Of a stretch of DNA of 64,000 nt, positions 9,201 through 19,754 are shown piece after piece; the stretch's first letter is position 1; the number at the start of each line of letters is the position of its first letter. The notes under the pieces were generated by a model. That model worked only from the letters and a program-made list of their open reading frames with translations. It searched no databases and was not told the origin of the DNA. The position numbers were made by a program, and so were the translations under genes. Source of the stretch: Pteria penguin (Eukaryota; Mollusca; Bivalvia; Pterioida; Pteriidae); contig CM068585.1 in NCBI GenBank assembly GCA_035048485.1, positions 59,027,618 to 59,091,617 of the forward strand, written 5' to 3'.

Positions 9201-11306
9201 AAGGTATACTCGTCTGCTTGACGTCATACACTGCAGACGTGGATTCAGAAAATTTGTGAAGAGGGGGTCCACTCCCGATGAAGTTTCCGAGTGGGTTAAA
9301 TAAAAGTTTTGTGCATAAAATTACTTATTTAACATAGAAACACAAGGAAAGTAATTTTCTCCGAATCTCTGGGTGGGTCCAGTTCCCCGGTCCATCCATC
9401 TGGATCCGTCCATGCACTGCAATATCTTTCAAAGTATATACCCAGTTATATAATATAAATCAAAGCCGGCGTGGCCTAGTGGTATCGCGCTGGACTCCTG
9501 ATCGGGAGGTCGGGGTTCGAGTCCCGCTCTGGTCATGCCGGTGTTCTGTCTTTCGGATGAGACAGTAAAAACCGAGGCCCCGTGTCATGGTATGCATGGC
9601 ACGTTAAAGATCCCTCATTGCTTCGGGTGGGTCCGTTGCAAAGGCCAAAATTTGTATGCCCCGCATCAGACAGATGCCGTCACCATATACGTGAAATATT
9701 CATGGTGTGACGTTAAACAAAAATAAATCAATCAATCAATCATATAAATCACGTTACTAAATACACACTAAGGAGGGCGACCCTTAAATGACATCACATG
9801 ACTACATACTCCAGAACGCCATACAGATTACGTGATCTATAAAAGAGGTTGACGTGTTCAGGATGTTGGAGAAAAGTGGTTAACACTTTCAGAAATTATA
9901 ATGACTTGAGATTTCGACCATCGACCAAGTACAAACATCCGGAAGACGTAAGGAAACATCTTATATGCTAAGCAGCATACAATAATGCGATATACAACGA
10001 TAATAAAAAAAAGGGGGGGGGGGGGGGGCTCAGGAACCTGAGTCTTCAGATTTAAACATTTCAGAATTGAAATAGATTATGAAATTATCTTTCGTGAGCA
10101 ATAACAGTCCTATCCATTATATATGTAAACTGATGACTTTTGATTTACCGATTGAATTTAGTGATTTTTTTAGAAAAAAGAATATATAAGAAGCAGTGAA
10201 GGTGCTTTGGTTCTCCATTGAACCAATGCCAATATTCTTTATACCGTGATCAAGGTACCAAGAACCAAAGCTTGGCTGCCGCTGCAATTTTAAATGTCCA
10301 CCGACATGGTCATAAAGATAGTTCTATACAGACCAAGACTGCGATGATTACATGAGGGAATGCTCCGCAAGGGGCATGAGGGAATAACCCGCACGAGGAC
10401 ATACCCCGCACGGGGCATGAGGAAATACCCCGCGCGGGGCATTTACGGATCTTCACGGCTGAACAGAGCTTTTATTTTAAAATCTCCATAAGGAAGGGTG
10501 TTTGGGGTCGCTTTGAGACTTTCGGTGGGTCAGGATAAAAAAAATATGGTTGGGGCCAAGGGTGAACGGCCGCTCCTGAATTCTTAGCATTTGAAGGGAG
10601 AGAAATTACCTTTGCGGGTGAAATTTTCTCCTTTTGTGATATATATTTTGTACATCACTGAACATCATTGTCCAAGAAAATTTCATATTTGTTGAAACTT
10701 TCCCATGCGTGGTGAAGGACTGCAAATTTCTGCTTAGCGCTGTGGGCCTTTCAGCAGTGAGGGCTGCAACACGAGGCCCCGTATGCTAAGCGCTCTGGGC
10801 CTTTCAGCAGTGGGTCTTCGTATTTTGATCTCGTTCACTGACCAAAGGACCGCCGCGTTTAGTGGCCTATTACGACAAACAAGGATTGCTGAAAATTTGT
10901 TCGAACGAGGGCTTCTGCTCCAAAGATTTCATTTCAATTATAAAGTTTTCGCCGCAAATATTAATGCGTTCGCTTTTTGAAAGCCTAGGCTTTTGGCGTG
11001 TACTCAGTAACGCCATATTCCGACTAGTCCGACTGCGACCATACGTTGATTTTTGACGGGCATCGTCTTGGACGAAAAATCAACACGTCGTCGGGGTCGC
11101 ACTAGTAACGCCAATAAATCTCGGCAAGGTTTTTGGTGAGTGTTTATTTTATAAAGAGGTTTATTTTAGAGAGAGAGAGAGAGAGTACTTACCGATTCTA
11201 TTCTAAAGTTCTGAACAACAGGAATGTTACTGTTACATCTTCCTCCAGAAAACACTTGTGCCCTCGCTGAGGTCACGATAACGAATATTAAAACGTATGA
11301 TAGCAT
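6219..11306 (-). CDS. Apolipoprotein D-like secreted lipocalin (5 exons)
   Basis: Small secreted carrier of hydrophobic ligands. Exons, in transcript order, are 11306-11193, 8562-8441, 7720-7635, 7373-7272 and 6358-6219. All introns are GT-AG and the phases join cleanly, giving 187 residues (vertebrate ApoD is about 189). Residues 1-16 (MLSYVLIFVIVTSARA) form a signal peptide, and the mature chain starts QVFSGGRC. Exon 2 carries the lipocalin GxW motif (YMGKWFELERFF) and an N-glycosylation site (ANYT). Exon 3 has SKLEVRFSR, exon 4 YWILDTDYDQYSVVYSC, and exon 5 VTWILTRTRDDLS and a final TGCEEK. Four cysteines (GGRC, LLKC, VYSC, TGC) match the two-disulfide pattern of ApoD. The start is the first ATG after a TATA-like box. 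The specific ligand cannot be told. Several repeats lie in the introns, including one built on the exon 4 donor. Confidence 0.93.
6680..7320 (-). repeat. About 53-bp tandem repeat seeded on the lipocalin exon 4 end and donor
   Basis: On the minus strand each unit reads close to CTCAACCAGTCAGCTTCATA, CCTGTCAAAGCAG|GTAAGTC and ACGTGATTCTGTA, which is the last 12 codons of exon 4 plus the first bases of its intron. The real donor has GT at 7271-7270. Near-identical donors recur at about 7218, 7164, 7112, 6968 and 6916. A longer exon fragment (from TACTCTGTGGTATACTCATG) is also copied near 7050-7085. More decayed copies run to about 6480. Some spacings are 53 or 54 bases, so a shift by one unit would change the reading frame. 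Confidence 0.9.
7458..7615. repeat. Pentanucleotide microsatellite (ATTAT)n
   Basis: About 30 uninterrupted copies with two C substitutions near 7581-7587. It lies in the short intron between lipocalin exons 3 and 4. Confidence 0.95.
8095..8395. repeat. 42-bp minisatellite, about 7 copies
   Basis: The unit contains CCTCATTTCGTGATAACATG and ACAACATATTGAGAG. It lies in lipocalin intron 2, just past exon 2. The unit length is a multiple of three, which explains the 133-codon antisense open frame. Confidence 0.92.
9236..9412. mobile_element. MITE copy, CAGGCGCGGATCCAGA-type family (diverged)
   Basis: It starts CAGACGTGGATTCAGAAA, has the CATAAAATTACTTATTTAAC body and ends CCATCTGGATCCGTC. It lies in lipocalin intron 1. 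Confidence 0.65.
9465..9742 (+). mobile_element. SINE family A, full-length copy
   Basis: The head GCCGGCGTGGCCTAGTGGTA is followed by a B-box GGTTCGAGTCC, a body with TCGGATGAGACAGTAAAAAC and CACGTTAAAGATCCCTCA, and a (ATCA)n tail. It is flanked by target duplications close to ATATAAATCA. It is the best complete reference copy in the window along with 41629-41906. It lies in lipocalin intron 1. Confidence 0.92.
10360..10445. repeat. Short GC-rich tandem repeat, self-complementary
   Basis: About three copies of a 24-31-base unit containing ACCCCGCACGGGGCATGAGG. CCCCGCGCGGGG is palindromic. A G run of about 18 lies upstream at about 10013. Both are in lipocalin intron 1. Confidence 0.7.
10728..10815. 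repeat. Two-copy direct repeat
   Basis: GCTTAGCGCTGTGGGCCTTT at about 10733 recurs as GCTAAGCGCTCTGGGCCTTT at about 10784, each followed by CAGCAGTG. It lies in lipocalin intron 1. Confidence 0.75.
11020..11112. repeat. Imperfect inverted repeat (foldback)
   Basis: GACTAGTCCGACTGCGACC and GTTGATTTTTGACG face GACGAAAAATCAAC and GGGGTCGCACTAGT. The arms are about 35 bases with several mismatches. It lies close to lipocalin exon 1, in intron 1. Confidence 0.7.
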
Positions 11307-11345
11307 GATGGCTATGGTCTGACATCAAAGTTCATCAGCCGAGCG

Positions 11346-11356
11346 GTATATATACA
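11346..11356 (-). promoter_or_regulatory. TATA-like box of the lipocalin gene
   Basis: GTATATATACC on the minus strand lies about 40-50 bases upstream of the lipocalin ATG at 11306, allowing a short 5' leader. No other core promoter element was identified. Confidence 0.5.
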
Positions 11357-11656
11357 CAGTCTCCTCAGGGGCCACCAAGGGGTAATAAACACCTCGGGTC
11401 AAAATATAGGCCGATCAACAAACTTGCATAAGCAGGAGCGTCACATTTTGGGCCAATAAAATGACACTGACCAGCATTCCTCGGACACGGCAGATGGTCA
11501 TCACGTCAGCAAAAGGCGTTTGTTTACTTGTACACAAATGACATCACTAATAAAAATATTATTGTATGTTTGCTGAAGGTCACACCACGACTATATGGTG
11601 GTAGCAATCGTTTAGGGATGGAGGAAACCTCTGTGAAAATAAATAAATAAATCAGT

Positions 11657-11661
<5 letters not shown>

Positions 11662-11735
<74 letters not shown>
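11662..11735. repeat. Compound microsatellite (CT)n(CA)n
   Basis: About 22 CT dinucleotides run directly into about 13 CA dinucleotides, upstream of the lipocalin promoter. Confidence 0.95.
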
Positions 11736-11736
<1 letters not shown>

Positions 11737-11884
11737 CTCACCTACACACATAAACAACATCACAAACAACAACAACACACACACCATCTGCAGGTACTTT
11801 ATAAGACTTTAGCAATTTTGCCTGCCTTGATGAGATTCGAACAGAAACTTCGGCGAGAGAATTAAAATAAACTACAGCATAACT

Positions 11885-12080
11885 TAATATACCATCCGAT
11901 CACCGACGTCTGTGGAATACATCACCATGGAATAGTAAACAATAGCATAACGTATTATACCACCCGTCACCGAGGTCTGTGGAATACATCACCATCCAAT
12001 AGTAAATTACAGCATAACGTATTATTCCACCCATCACCGAGGTCTGTGGAATACATCACCATCGAATTGTAAACAACACG
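11885..12080. repeat. 67-bp tandem repeat, 3 copies
   Basis: GTCTGTGGAATACATCACCA recurs at 11908, 11975 and 12042, each time followed by an AATAGTAAA-like stretch and GCATAACGTATTAT between copies. Confidence 0.9.
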
Positions 12081-13595
12081 GAGGTTTTTTTCGGCCACAT
12101 TCTTGTCTTTTTTATGAATATAACATTTACCAATTAACTATCTCGTATCGTTCAGACTACAGTGTATCACTTGAAGGGGTGTCATCCCGCCTCAGTCGCA
12201 CCATGAAAAAGGTAAACGCTCAAACCATACGTTAATGTTAAGATAGGTGTGTTAGACCAACACTCCCTAAAAAGGCCAGATTCGCCCTTGTGTATCTCTT
12301 AACTTTAAAAATTGCCCAAAGCAGAATATCATTATGATGCCAGTAAACTTTTAAACGTTTTGTTGCAAACACAGATATTTAGTGATACTAAGAAATGTAA
12401 CTCTTTTTTATTTGCTAGGAAATCCATGAGAAAGAAAGAAAGAAAGAAAGAAAGAATAGAAAGGAAGGAAGGAAGAAAAGATACATAGACAGATTAACAT
12501 TGTCTTTCGCCACTCACTTACATACCCAATCCTATACTTGGCCTTATTGTACTAAGAATTTATTTTTCATTGTACTGTATAATAATAAAAATTCAGAACA
12601 TATATATGCATACAAATTTAATGCATTCGACAACTTATGTCTCTTTAGTGATGCTCGATGCCAAACAGTCTAAATCTATACAGCGGATAGATATTTTTCG
12701 ATGGACTGATAGTCCTCGAGGGTAATCACACGCCCAGTTTTCAGTGCTTCTGTCCTTACCCGAAATATACTTCAATTTACTGTGACAAAAGTTTGTAATT
12801 ATTTCTAAAATTAAGAAGTACCTTCCTCATACATAGCTCTGCACTTAGCTTAAATCTTTGGCTCTTTTATGATTAGTATTCCCTTCAAATATTTATCCGC
12901 TGTAGAGCTTTTGACCCAAAAGGGAATTCCATTCAACAATTTAAGTGAAGGGGTTACGACATAAATTTCGTAGGCGTGTTAAGAATGTCCAGATTAAATG
13001 CAATGGCCCAACCCCAATAAATTTCTGATGAAAGTAGATTCCAACCTCTGGAATCCACCCCCTGGAATCCACCCCTGGATCTCGGTCTAACATGACGTAT
13101 GGAAAACATAGTTCGCTCTAATTTTAGACGATTTAAGAGAATAGTTGTAGTTACTCCGCCCACAGCACGGCGCATAAATGTAACTGCATAACGTTCTTGA
13201 TATTCTGAAGGGAGGAATGTATACTTTGAAAACGAAGTCCCACTGATTCGATTCACTTCAATTTATTTATTTTGAGATTTACGTCTCATCAATGTAATAA
13301 CATGTATATACATACAAATACAAATACATGAATAATTATAATATAAACGACACCATACATATAAATAAACATAATGGATGGAGAAAGACATGTCATTCTT
13401 AATACACACTCGCACATAAACACATTATTATGAAGTTATAATTTAATGAAATGGAGTTTTACGCACAATAAAACTGAGCGGATAGGAAACATATTAACCA
13501 ATATTTAGATGAGAGTTGCGAAGGCCTATTTAATGTATTTACCCAATGCACACAATTCCTTTATATTATTTACACTCTAAAGAAGATCAGTGTAC
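12081..13595. other. Intergenic sequence with minor simple repeats
   Basis: Contains a GAAA/GGAA stretch at about 12430-12475 and a small CCCCTGGAATCCAC repeat at about 13050-13080. No gene could be supported. Confidence 0.5.
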
Positions 13596-13599
13596 CTTT

Positions 13600-15125
13600 A
13601 GGTTGACGGCATCTGTCTGGTGCTTACTGGTGGCATCTATCTGGTGCGTTTATGATGGTGGCACCTGTCTGATGTGTTAATGGTGGCGACATCTGTCTAG
13701 TGCGTTAATGGTGACATCTGTCTATTGCGTTATTGGTGGCGACATCTGTCTAGTACGTAAATGGTGGCGACATCTGTCTAGTGCGTTAATGGTTGTGACA
13801 TCTGTCTAGTGCGTTACTGGTGGCGGCACCTGTCTAGTGCGTTAATGGTGGCGACATTTGTCTAGTGCGTTAATGGTGGCGACATCTGTCTAGGTCGTTA
13901 ATGGTTGTGACATCTGTCTAGTGCGTTACTGGTGGCGGCACCTGTCTAGTGCGTTAATGGTGGCGACATTTGTCTAGTGCATTAATGGTGGCGACATCTG
14001 TCTAGTGCATTAATGGTGGCGACATCTGTCTAGTGCGTTACTGGTTGCTGCACCTGTCTAGTGTGATAATGGTGGCGACATCTGTCTAGTACGCTGATTG
14101 TGGCGACATCTGTCTAGTGTGTTAATGGGGGCGTCACCTGTCTAGTGCGTTACTGGTGGCGACATCTGTCTAGTGCATTAATGGTGGTGACACCTGTCTA
14201 GTGCGTTAACGGTGGCGACATCTGTCTAGTGGGTTACTGGTGGCAGCATCTATCTTGTGCGTTAATGGTGGCGACATCTGTCTAGTGTGTTAATGGTGGC
14301 AACATCTGTCTAGTGCGTTAATGGTGACATCTGTCTATTGCGTTATTGGTGGCGACATCTGTCTAGTACGTAAATGGTGGCGACATCTGTCTAGTGCGTT
14401 AATGGTTGTGACATCTGTCTAGTGCGTTACTGGTGGCGGCACCTGTCTAGTGCGTTAATGGTGGCGACATTTGTCTAGTGCGTTAATGGTGGCGACATCT
14501 GTCTAGGTCGTTAATGGTTGTGACATCTGTCTAGTGCGTTACTGGTGGCGGCACCTGTCTAGTGCGTTAATGGTGGCGACATTTGTCTAGTGCATTAATG
14601 GTGGCGACATCTGTCTAGTGCATTAATGGTGGCGACATCTGTCTAGTGCGTTACTGGTTGCTGCACCTGTCTAGTGCGATAATGGTGGCGACATCTGTCT
14701 AGTACGCTGATTGTGGCGACATCTGTCTAGTGTGTTAATGGGGGCGTCACCTGTCTAGTGCGTTACTGGTGGCGACATCTGTCTAGTGCATTAATGGAGG
14801 TGGCACCTGTCTAGTGCGTTAACGGTGGCGACATCTGTCTAGTGGGTTACTGGTGGCAGCATCTATCTTGTGCGTTAATGGTGGCGACATCTGTCTAGTG
14901 TGTTAATGGTGGCGACATCTGTCTAGTGCTTACTGGTGGCGGCACCTGTCTAGTGCGTTAATGGAGGCGAGATCTGTCTAGCGCGTTACTGGTGGCGGCA
15001 ACTTTCTAATGCGTTAATGTTGGCGACATCAGTCTAGTGCGTTAATGGTGGCAACATCTGTCTAGTGCGTTATTGGTAGCGGCATCTATCTAGTGCGTTA
15101 ATGGTGGCGGCACCTGTCTAGTGCG
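13600..15125. repeat. 28-bp minisatellite with a 613-bp higher-order repeat
   Basis: About 55 units of the type GGTGGCGACATCTGTCTAGT plus GCGTTAAT. A variant unit with GTGACATCTGTCTATTG occurs at 13711 and again at 14324, and the order of variants after it repeats too, so a block of about 22 units was duplicated as a whole. The opening units (GACGGCATCTGTCTGGTG) closely match the internal SINE A segment GACGGCATCTGCCTGATG. Confidence 0.93.
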
Positions 15126-15735
15126 TCAACTTTGTAGTAGACTGAAGCAGTGAGAGTTCTGTAACACATCATTGTCTATTACGTCAGAATATCTCGATTT
15201 TAATACGTCAGGATACCGCAGTTTCACTACATCAGGGCACCTAGGTTATATTACGTCAGGATACATTGTTTAATACGATCTCTTGAGTGTTTATTGCAAA
15301 TGACAAATTTCTTTTAGATTTGATCTTTTGACACTGCACATCATATAAAGTTTAAATAACAAGACGTAGAAAGCGATAAAAAGTTGTTATATATCAATGA
15401 ATAAATAAATAAATTCCCAAAAGTAATACCATGATGAATTTATGAATAAATAAAGAAAATATTTAAATAAATAAATTTATGACCGAGAAATCTTTAACCC
15501 ACGCTGCATTCCGTCAAGGTGACCTTCTCCGGCATTCTGCAAAACTCATTTCGATGGGAACAGACAAGTGACGTAAGTTTTACTTTTCTTATATTATTAA
15601 GTGTTGTTGATGAGGCACACTGTATGTAGGAGATATATCTCCCTCAAGAGGTCGATAGAAATAGGACAGTGTTGTTTGTGGGTTTATCGATTATATTACT
15701 CCACAGCTATATTGTGGCATAAGCTGATGAAACCT
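15126..15735. other. Intergenic sequence, no recognised gene
   Basis: AT-rich. It has a few TACGTCAGGATA-like short repeats at about 15180-15265 and AAATAAAT stretches at 15395-15480. Confidence 0.5.
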
Positions 15736-15744
15736 AGACACACG

Positions 15745-15963
15745 ACACACCCAACCGGGGCAGTGGGGGATCAACCAGCACACCCGGGGCAGTGGGGGGT
15801 CAGTGGACACACCCCAGCCAGTCAGGGATCAACGGACTCACCCGAAGCAGTGAGGGATCATCGGACACACCCTGGGCAGTGAGGGATCAACGGACCCAAC
15901 TGGGGCAGTAAGGAATCAACAGAACCAAATCGGGCAGTGAGGAATCAACGGACACATCCGGGA
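15745..15963. repeat. 29-bp minisatellite continuous with a SINE A fragment
   Basis: CAGTG-type landmarks recur every 29 bases from 15761 to 15935. The unit (CCGGGGCAGTGAGGGATCAA plus CGGACACA) matches the SINE A segment GGACCCACCCGAAGCAGTGA. The array runs straight into the rest of the SINE at 15964. Confidence 0.9.
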
Positions 15964-16111
15964 AGCGAGGGATCTTTCTTACTTACCACGTCTACCGAGA
16001 CATGATGCCTCGATTTTTTCTGTCTCAACCAAACGACAGGACACCGACGAACCAAGGGTAGAAATCGAACCCGGGACCTCTCGGCCATTAGACAAGCTCA
16101 CTGCCGACTGA
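15964..16111 (-). mobile_element. SINE family A fragment at the end of the 29-bp array
   Basis: Plus-strand order is GAGGGATCTTTCTTACTTAC, CACGTCTACCGAGACATGA, TTTTCTGTCTCAACCAAACG, then AATCGAACCCGGGACCTC. This is the minus-strand body and tRNA-like head of family A. The distal part of the element has been replaced by the array. Confidence 0.8.
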
Positions 16112-16839
16112 GTATTAGAAAGATATGGACAGATATGGCGGATCCAGAAATTTTTTTCAGGGGAAAAGTGGGGTTTCTAATCCAGATAACACAGTATATG
16201 GTATTTGTAATATGGATTCTCTGTACATCGGTTCTCTGGTTGATTAGATCTCACCATGACATAATCACACATGGAGCATCCGAATCTAGAAAGGAAAACG
16301 GTTGCAGACAGCAAATCCACTCAACATTTGAGAGTTTCCAATCCCTTCATTTTTGGGGTGTTTACAATATCATATAATTTTGATTGTTTTCCCTATGAAA
16401 CATTTAGTAAGAATAAGAAAAAGCGTCAGATGGCATTGACAGAGTTTTCGTTCTTGGTATATATATACATGGCATTGACAGAGTTATCGTTCTCGGTGTA
16501 ATATAAACACATAGGTTATCCTCTCTTATTTTCTTACGCCATACACGCAAAGATTATATCTCTGATATGGTGGCAGCACCAGCCTGGCTCAAGACTTCAT
16601 ATGTTTTTCCTTTACAATGGACATTCCCAAAGTAGTGGTACGTGGTCATTCTGGTCTATTGCGTCTCATCCGATGCAGAGTTAGGGATACAGAAGATGAT
16701 AAGTAAAAATAAGATCAGATCAGATCAAATCAGATCAGATCATTTGTTTCCAAATTAAAGCCCTTTCGAGCATATGTGATAACCACCACAGGGAAGTCTG
16801 ATCTGATATCCGGAATCAGCCTGACCCCCCCCCCTCTCC

Positions 16840-17610
16840 CCCCCCCCCAGATGTAGACACCACTGAAACGGTCTGTCCCTCAAATGACGTAGATACCACT
16901 GAAGCAGCCTGTCCCCCAGAAGATGTAGACACCACTGAAACAGTCTGTCCCTCAAATGATGTAGATCCACTGAAGCAGCCTGTCCTCCAGAAGATGTAGA
17001 CACCACTGAAGCAGCCTGTCCCTTAGAAGATGTAGATACATGTACCACTGAACCAGCCTGTCCCCCCAGAAGATGTAGATACCACTGAACCAGCCTGTCC
17101 CCCAGAAGATGTAGACACCACTCAAGCAGCCTGTCCCTTAGAAGATGTAGATACCACTGAAACAGCCTGTCTCCCAGAAGTTGTAGATACCACTGAAGCA
17201 GCCTGTCCCCCAGAAGATGTAGATACCACTGAAGCAGCCTGTCCCCCAGAAGTTGTAGATACCACTGAACCAGCCTGTCCCCCAGAAGATGTAGATACCA
17301 CTGAAACAGCCTGTCTCCCAGAAGTTGTAGATACCACTGAAGCAGCCTGTCCCACAGAAGGTGTAGATAACACTGAAGTAGCCTGTTCCACAGAAGTTGA
17401 AAATACCACTGAAGTAGCCTAACCCCCATAAGATATAGATTCCACTGAAGCAGTTTATCCCCCATAAGATGTAGATACCACTGAAGCAGCCTGTCCACCA
17501 TAAGATGTAGATACCACTGAAGCAGACTAAACCCCAGAAGATGTAGATACCACTGAAGCAGCCTGTCCCCAAAAGATGTAGATACCATTGAAGCAACCAA
17601 AGCAGCCAAA
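16840..17610. repeat. 36-bp minisatellite, about 21 copies
   Basis: The unit is GCAGCCTGTCCCCCAGAAGA followed by TGTAGATACCACTGAA. All three minus-strand frames stay open for 95-284 codons because the unit is 12 codons long and lacks stops. The 16112-16840 stretch before it has a (GATCA)-like run at 16710-16740 and no gene. Confidence 0.95.
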
Positions 17611-17984
17611 ACATATCTTTGACTATGAACTACGATATATCAGCAACTATGAATCAAACTATGAACCAAACGATGAACCAATACCCTCTAGGCCTCAAGA
17701 TGGTTGATTGGTTGGTTTCATGGGACTTTAAAATTTCACTTCATTAATTATTCTGATAACTTGCAACAAGATCGGCATGAGATTTCAAACCTCTTTTTCC
17801 TAAAACAAAACTAAAAAAGAAGACAACCCCCCCCCTAAAAAACCCCAAAAAACTAAAGAAAAAAAGACAAAAACAGAAAACCAAAACATAACAAAATATA
17901 AGAAAGGAAACAAAACAAAAAGAAACCAAATAAGAAAACCCTCCACATACATAAAGAAGGAGGGTGGGACCCGGGTCCACTTCA

Positions 17985-18133
17985 CAGTGGCGGATCCAGG
18001 ATTTCCTAAAAAAAAAGGGGGGGGGGCGCACATCTGTATTGGCCAAATTACTCAGCCATTTTTGGTGCTAAATCTGGATTTTACCAGTAAATCTAGTGGC
18101 CAGAAGGGCCCACCCCCCTCTAAATCCGCCATT
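17985..18133. mobile_element. MITE copy, CAGTGGCGGAT-type family
   Basis: It starts CAGTGGCGGATCCAGGATTT and ends CTCTAAATCCGCCATTG. The body TTACTCAGCCATTTTTGGTG and CTAAATCTGGATTTTACCAG is shared with 32527-32680. The CAGTG-type ends suggest a non-autonomous hAT-like element, but an 8-base target duplication was not clear. Confidence 0.7.
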
Positions 18134-18544
18134 GCTTCACCGTAGGACTGACACTTTTTAATCACTTCATCTACGTCCGATAATAAATTAGCCATCTACC
18201 ACATATACCATAAAACCGAATTCTTCATTCAATTACGCACTTCGATCTTCTAGGTCACTGATAAAAAGTAAACAACGAACATTCCAGAGTAATTGTCTAA
18301 AAATACATTCTTACACCTTCCTCTTTCTTCCGTGTTAATCTTCTCTGTTTATTCCGACGCAGATGTATATAAAAAGTTCACGGTGAAGGTCATCGTACTT
18401 ACGCTCAAAGATGTAGGGGAATGCAGGGAGAATGAAATTGGGAGGAGGGGGGTGTTAAAAGTGGAGAACGGATAATGATAGTATTGGTGATATACTAAGT
18501 AAATCAATCACTCCAATGCCTTGTCCTTCTCCTTATTGTCCTCG

Positions 18545-19150
18545 TTGTTGATTTTGTGTTTGTTGTATACATTAGATTGTGTTTGTTGTATACATTAGGT
18601 TGTGTTTGTGGTATACATTAGGCTGTATTTGTTGTAACCACGTCTTGCTGTGTTTGTTGTAACCACGTTTTGCTGTGGTTTTGTTTTGCTAACGACATGC
18701 GCAATACTTTGTAATGGGTGTCATCCTTTGGTTTTTGTTTGTTTTACACACTGCTGTGTTGTTGTTTTAGTTTTGTCCCTCTTTGGTTCAGTTTGTTGTA
18801 GGCACTTTTGTGTTATTTTGTTTGTTGTAGGCACTGTTGTTTTGTTTTGTTTGTTGTAGACACTGTTGTATTGTTTTGTTTGTTGTAGACACTGTTGTGT
18901 TGTTTTGTTTGTTGTACACACTGTAGTGATGTTTTGTTTGTTGTACACACTGTTGTGTTGTCTTGTTTGTTGTAGGCACTGTTGTTTTGTTTTGTTGTAG
19001 ACACTGCTTTGTTGTTTTGTTTGTTGTATACTTGTGTTGCCTTGTTTGTTGCAGGCACTGTTGTGTTGTTTTGTTTGTTGTAGGCACTGTTGTGTTGTCT
19101 TGTTTATTGTAGGCACCATTGTGTTGTTCTGTTTGTTGTAGGCACTGCTG
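18545..19150. repeat. 29-bp TG-rich minisatellite
   Basis: The unit is TGTTTTGTTTGTTGTAGACA followed by CTGTTGTGT. It is regular from about 18780 and more degenerate before that. Antisense Gln/Asn/Thr-rich open frames of 81-167 codons are by-products. Confidence 0.92.
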
Positions 19151-19754
19151 AGTCCTCGATGTTTTACAACCTAGTCTATACAGATATGAGTACATTGTCG
19201 TATTATTTTTGAATTGTGAATGAAGAATTCTCTTTTCATAACCGTGAGTGATTTTTGTAGGAAAAACTCCATGTTGTTTAAAGTATTTCATACATGTTTG
19301 TGTTTTATTGATAAAGTTGAATGTGTTGCATTTGCATATTACAACATACTGTTATAAGATATTTACCTATTATTGATGATAAAAGCGATTCAAAGTTTTT
19401 GAAGACATTGTTTTAATATATATTGACACTTAATTAATTGTTTCCGACGAATACATTAGAAAGTTTTAAATAATTACACAAGCTCTCACTAGCGTTAACA
19501 CGCAGCCCCTTTTCTTTCTCTCTTTCCATCTCTTTCTTCTAGCGCCTGTGTTCAATGACACCTTGTTTTTTTTCTCATGTGTTTACTATGTCTTTTGTTT
19601 ATCTTTTGGGTACGTGGGCATGAATGACTTCTGTAGTAATTAGACTCTCGCTGCATTTTTCCTGAGACATCTGGTTTGAATAAGACGCAAAACGAGTAGT
19701 CCTAGCTGGATTATATATACTTATGATTACATATTTGTTACTCAAAAGTTTGAT

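Noticed and set aside
9465..9540. tRNA gene-like A and B boxes
   Set aside because: Head of SINE family A. The same head recurs at 41629 and 48854 (plus strand) and at 2264, 31919 and 61761 (minus strand), followed by the SINE body. No functional tRNA claimed. The same applies to the SINE B heads at 21097 and 44488.
16755..17609. 284-codon minus-strand open frame of LLQWYLHLLGD repeats
   Set aside because: Product of a 36-bp non-coding unit with no stop codons. All three minus-strand frames are open.
18721..19291. Gln/Asn/Thr-rich open frames resembling low-complexity proteins
   Set aside because: Antisense reading of the 29-bp TG-rich array only.
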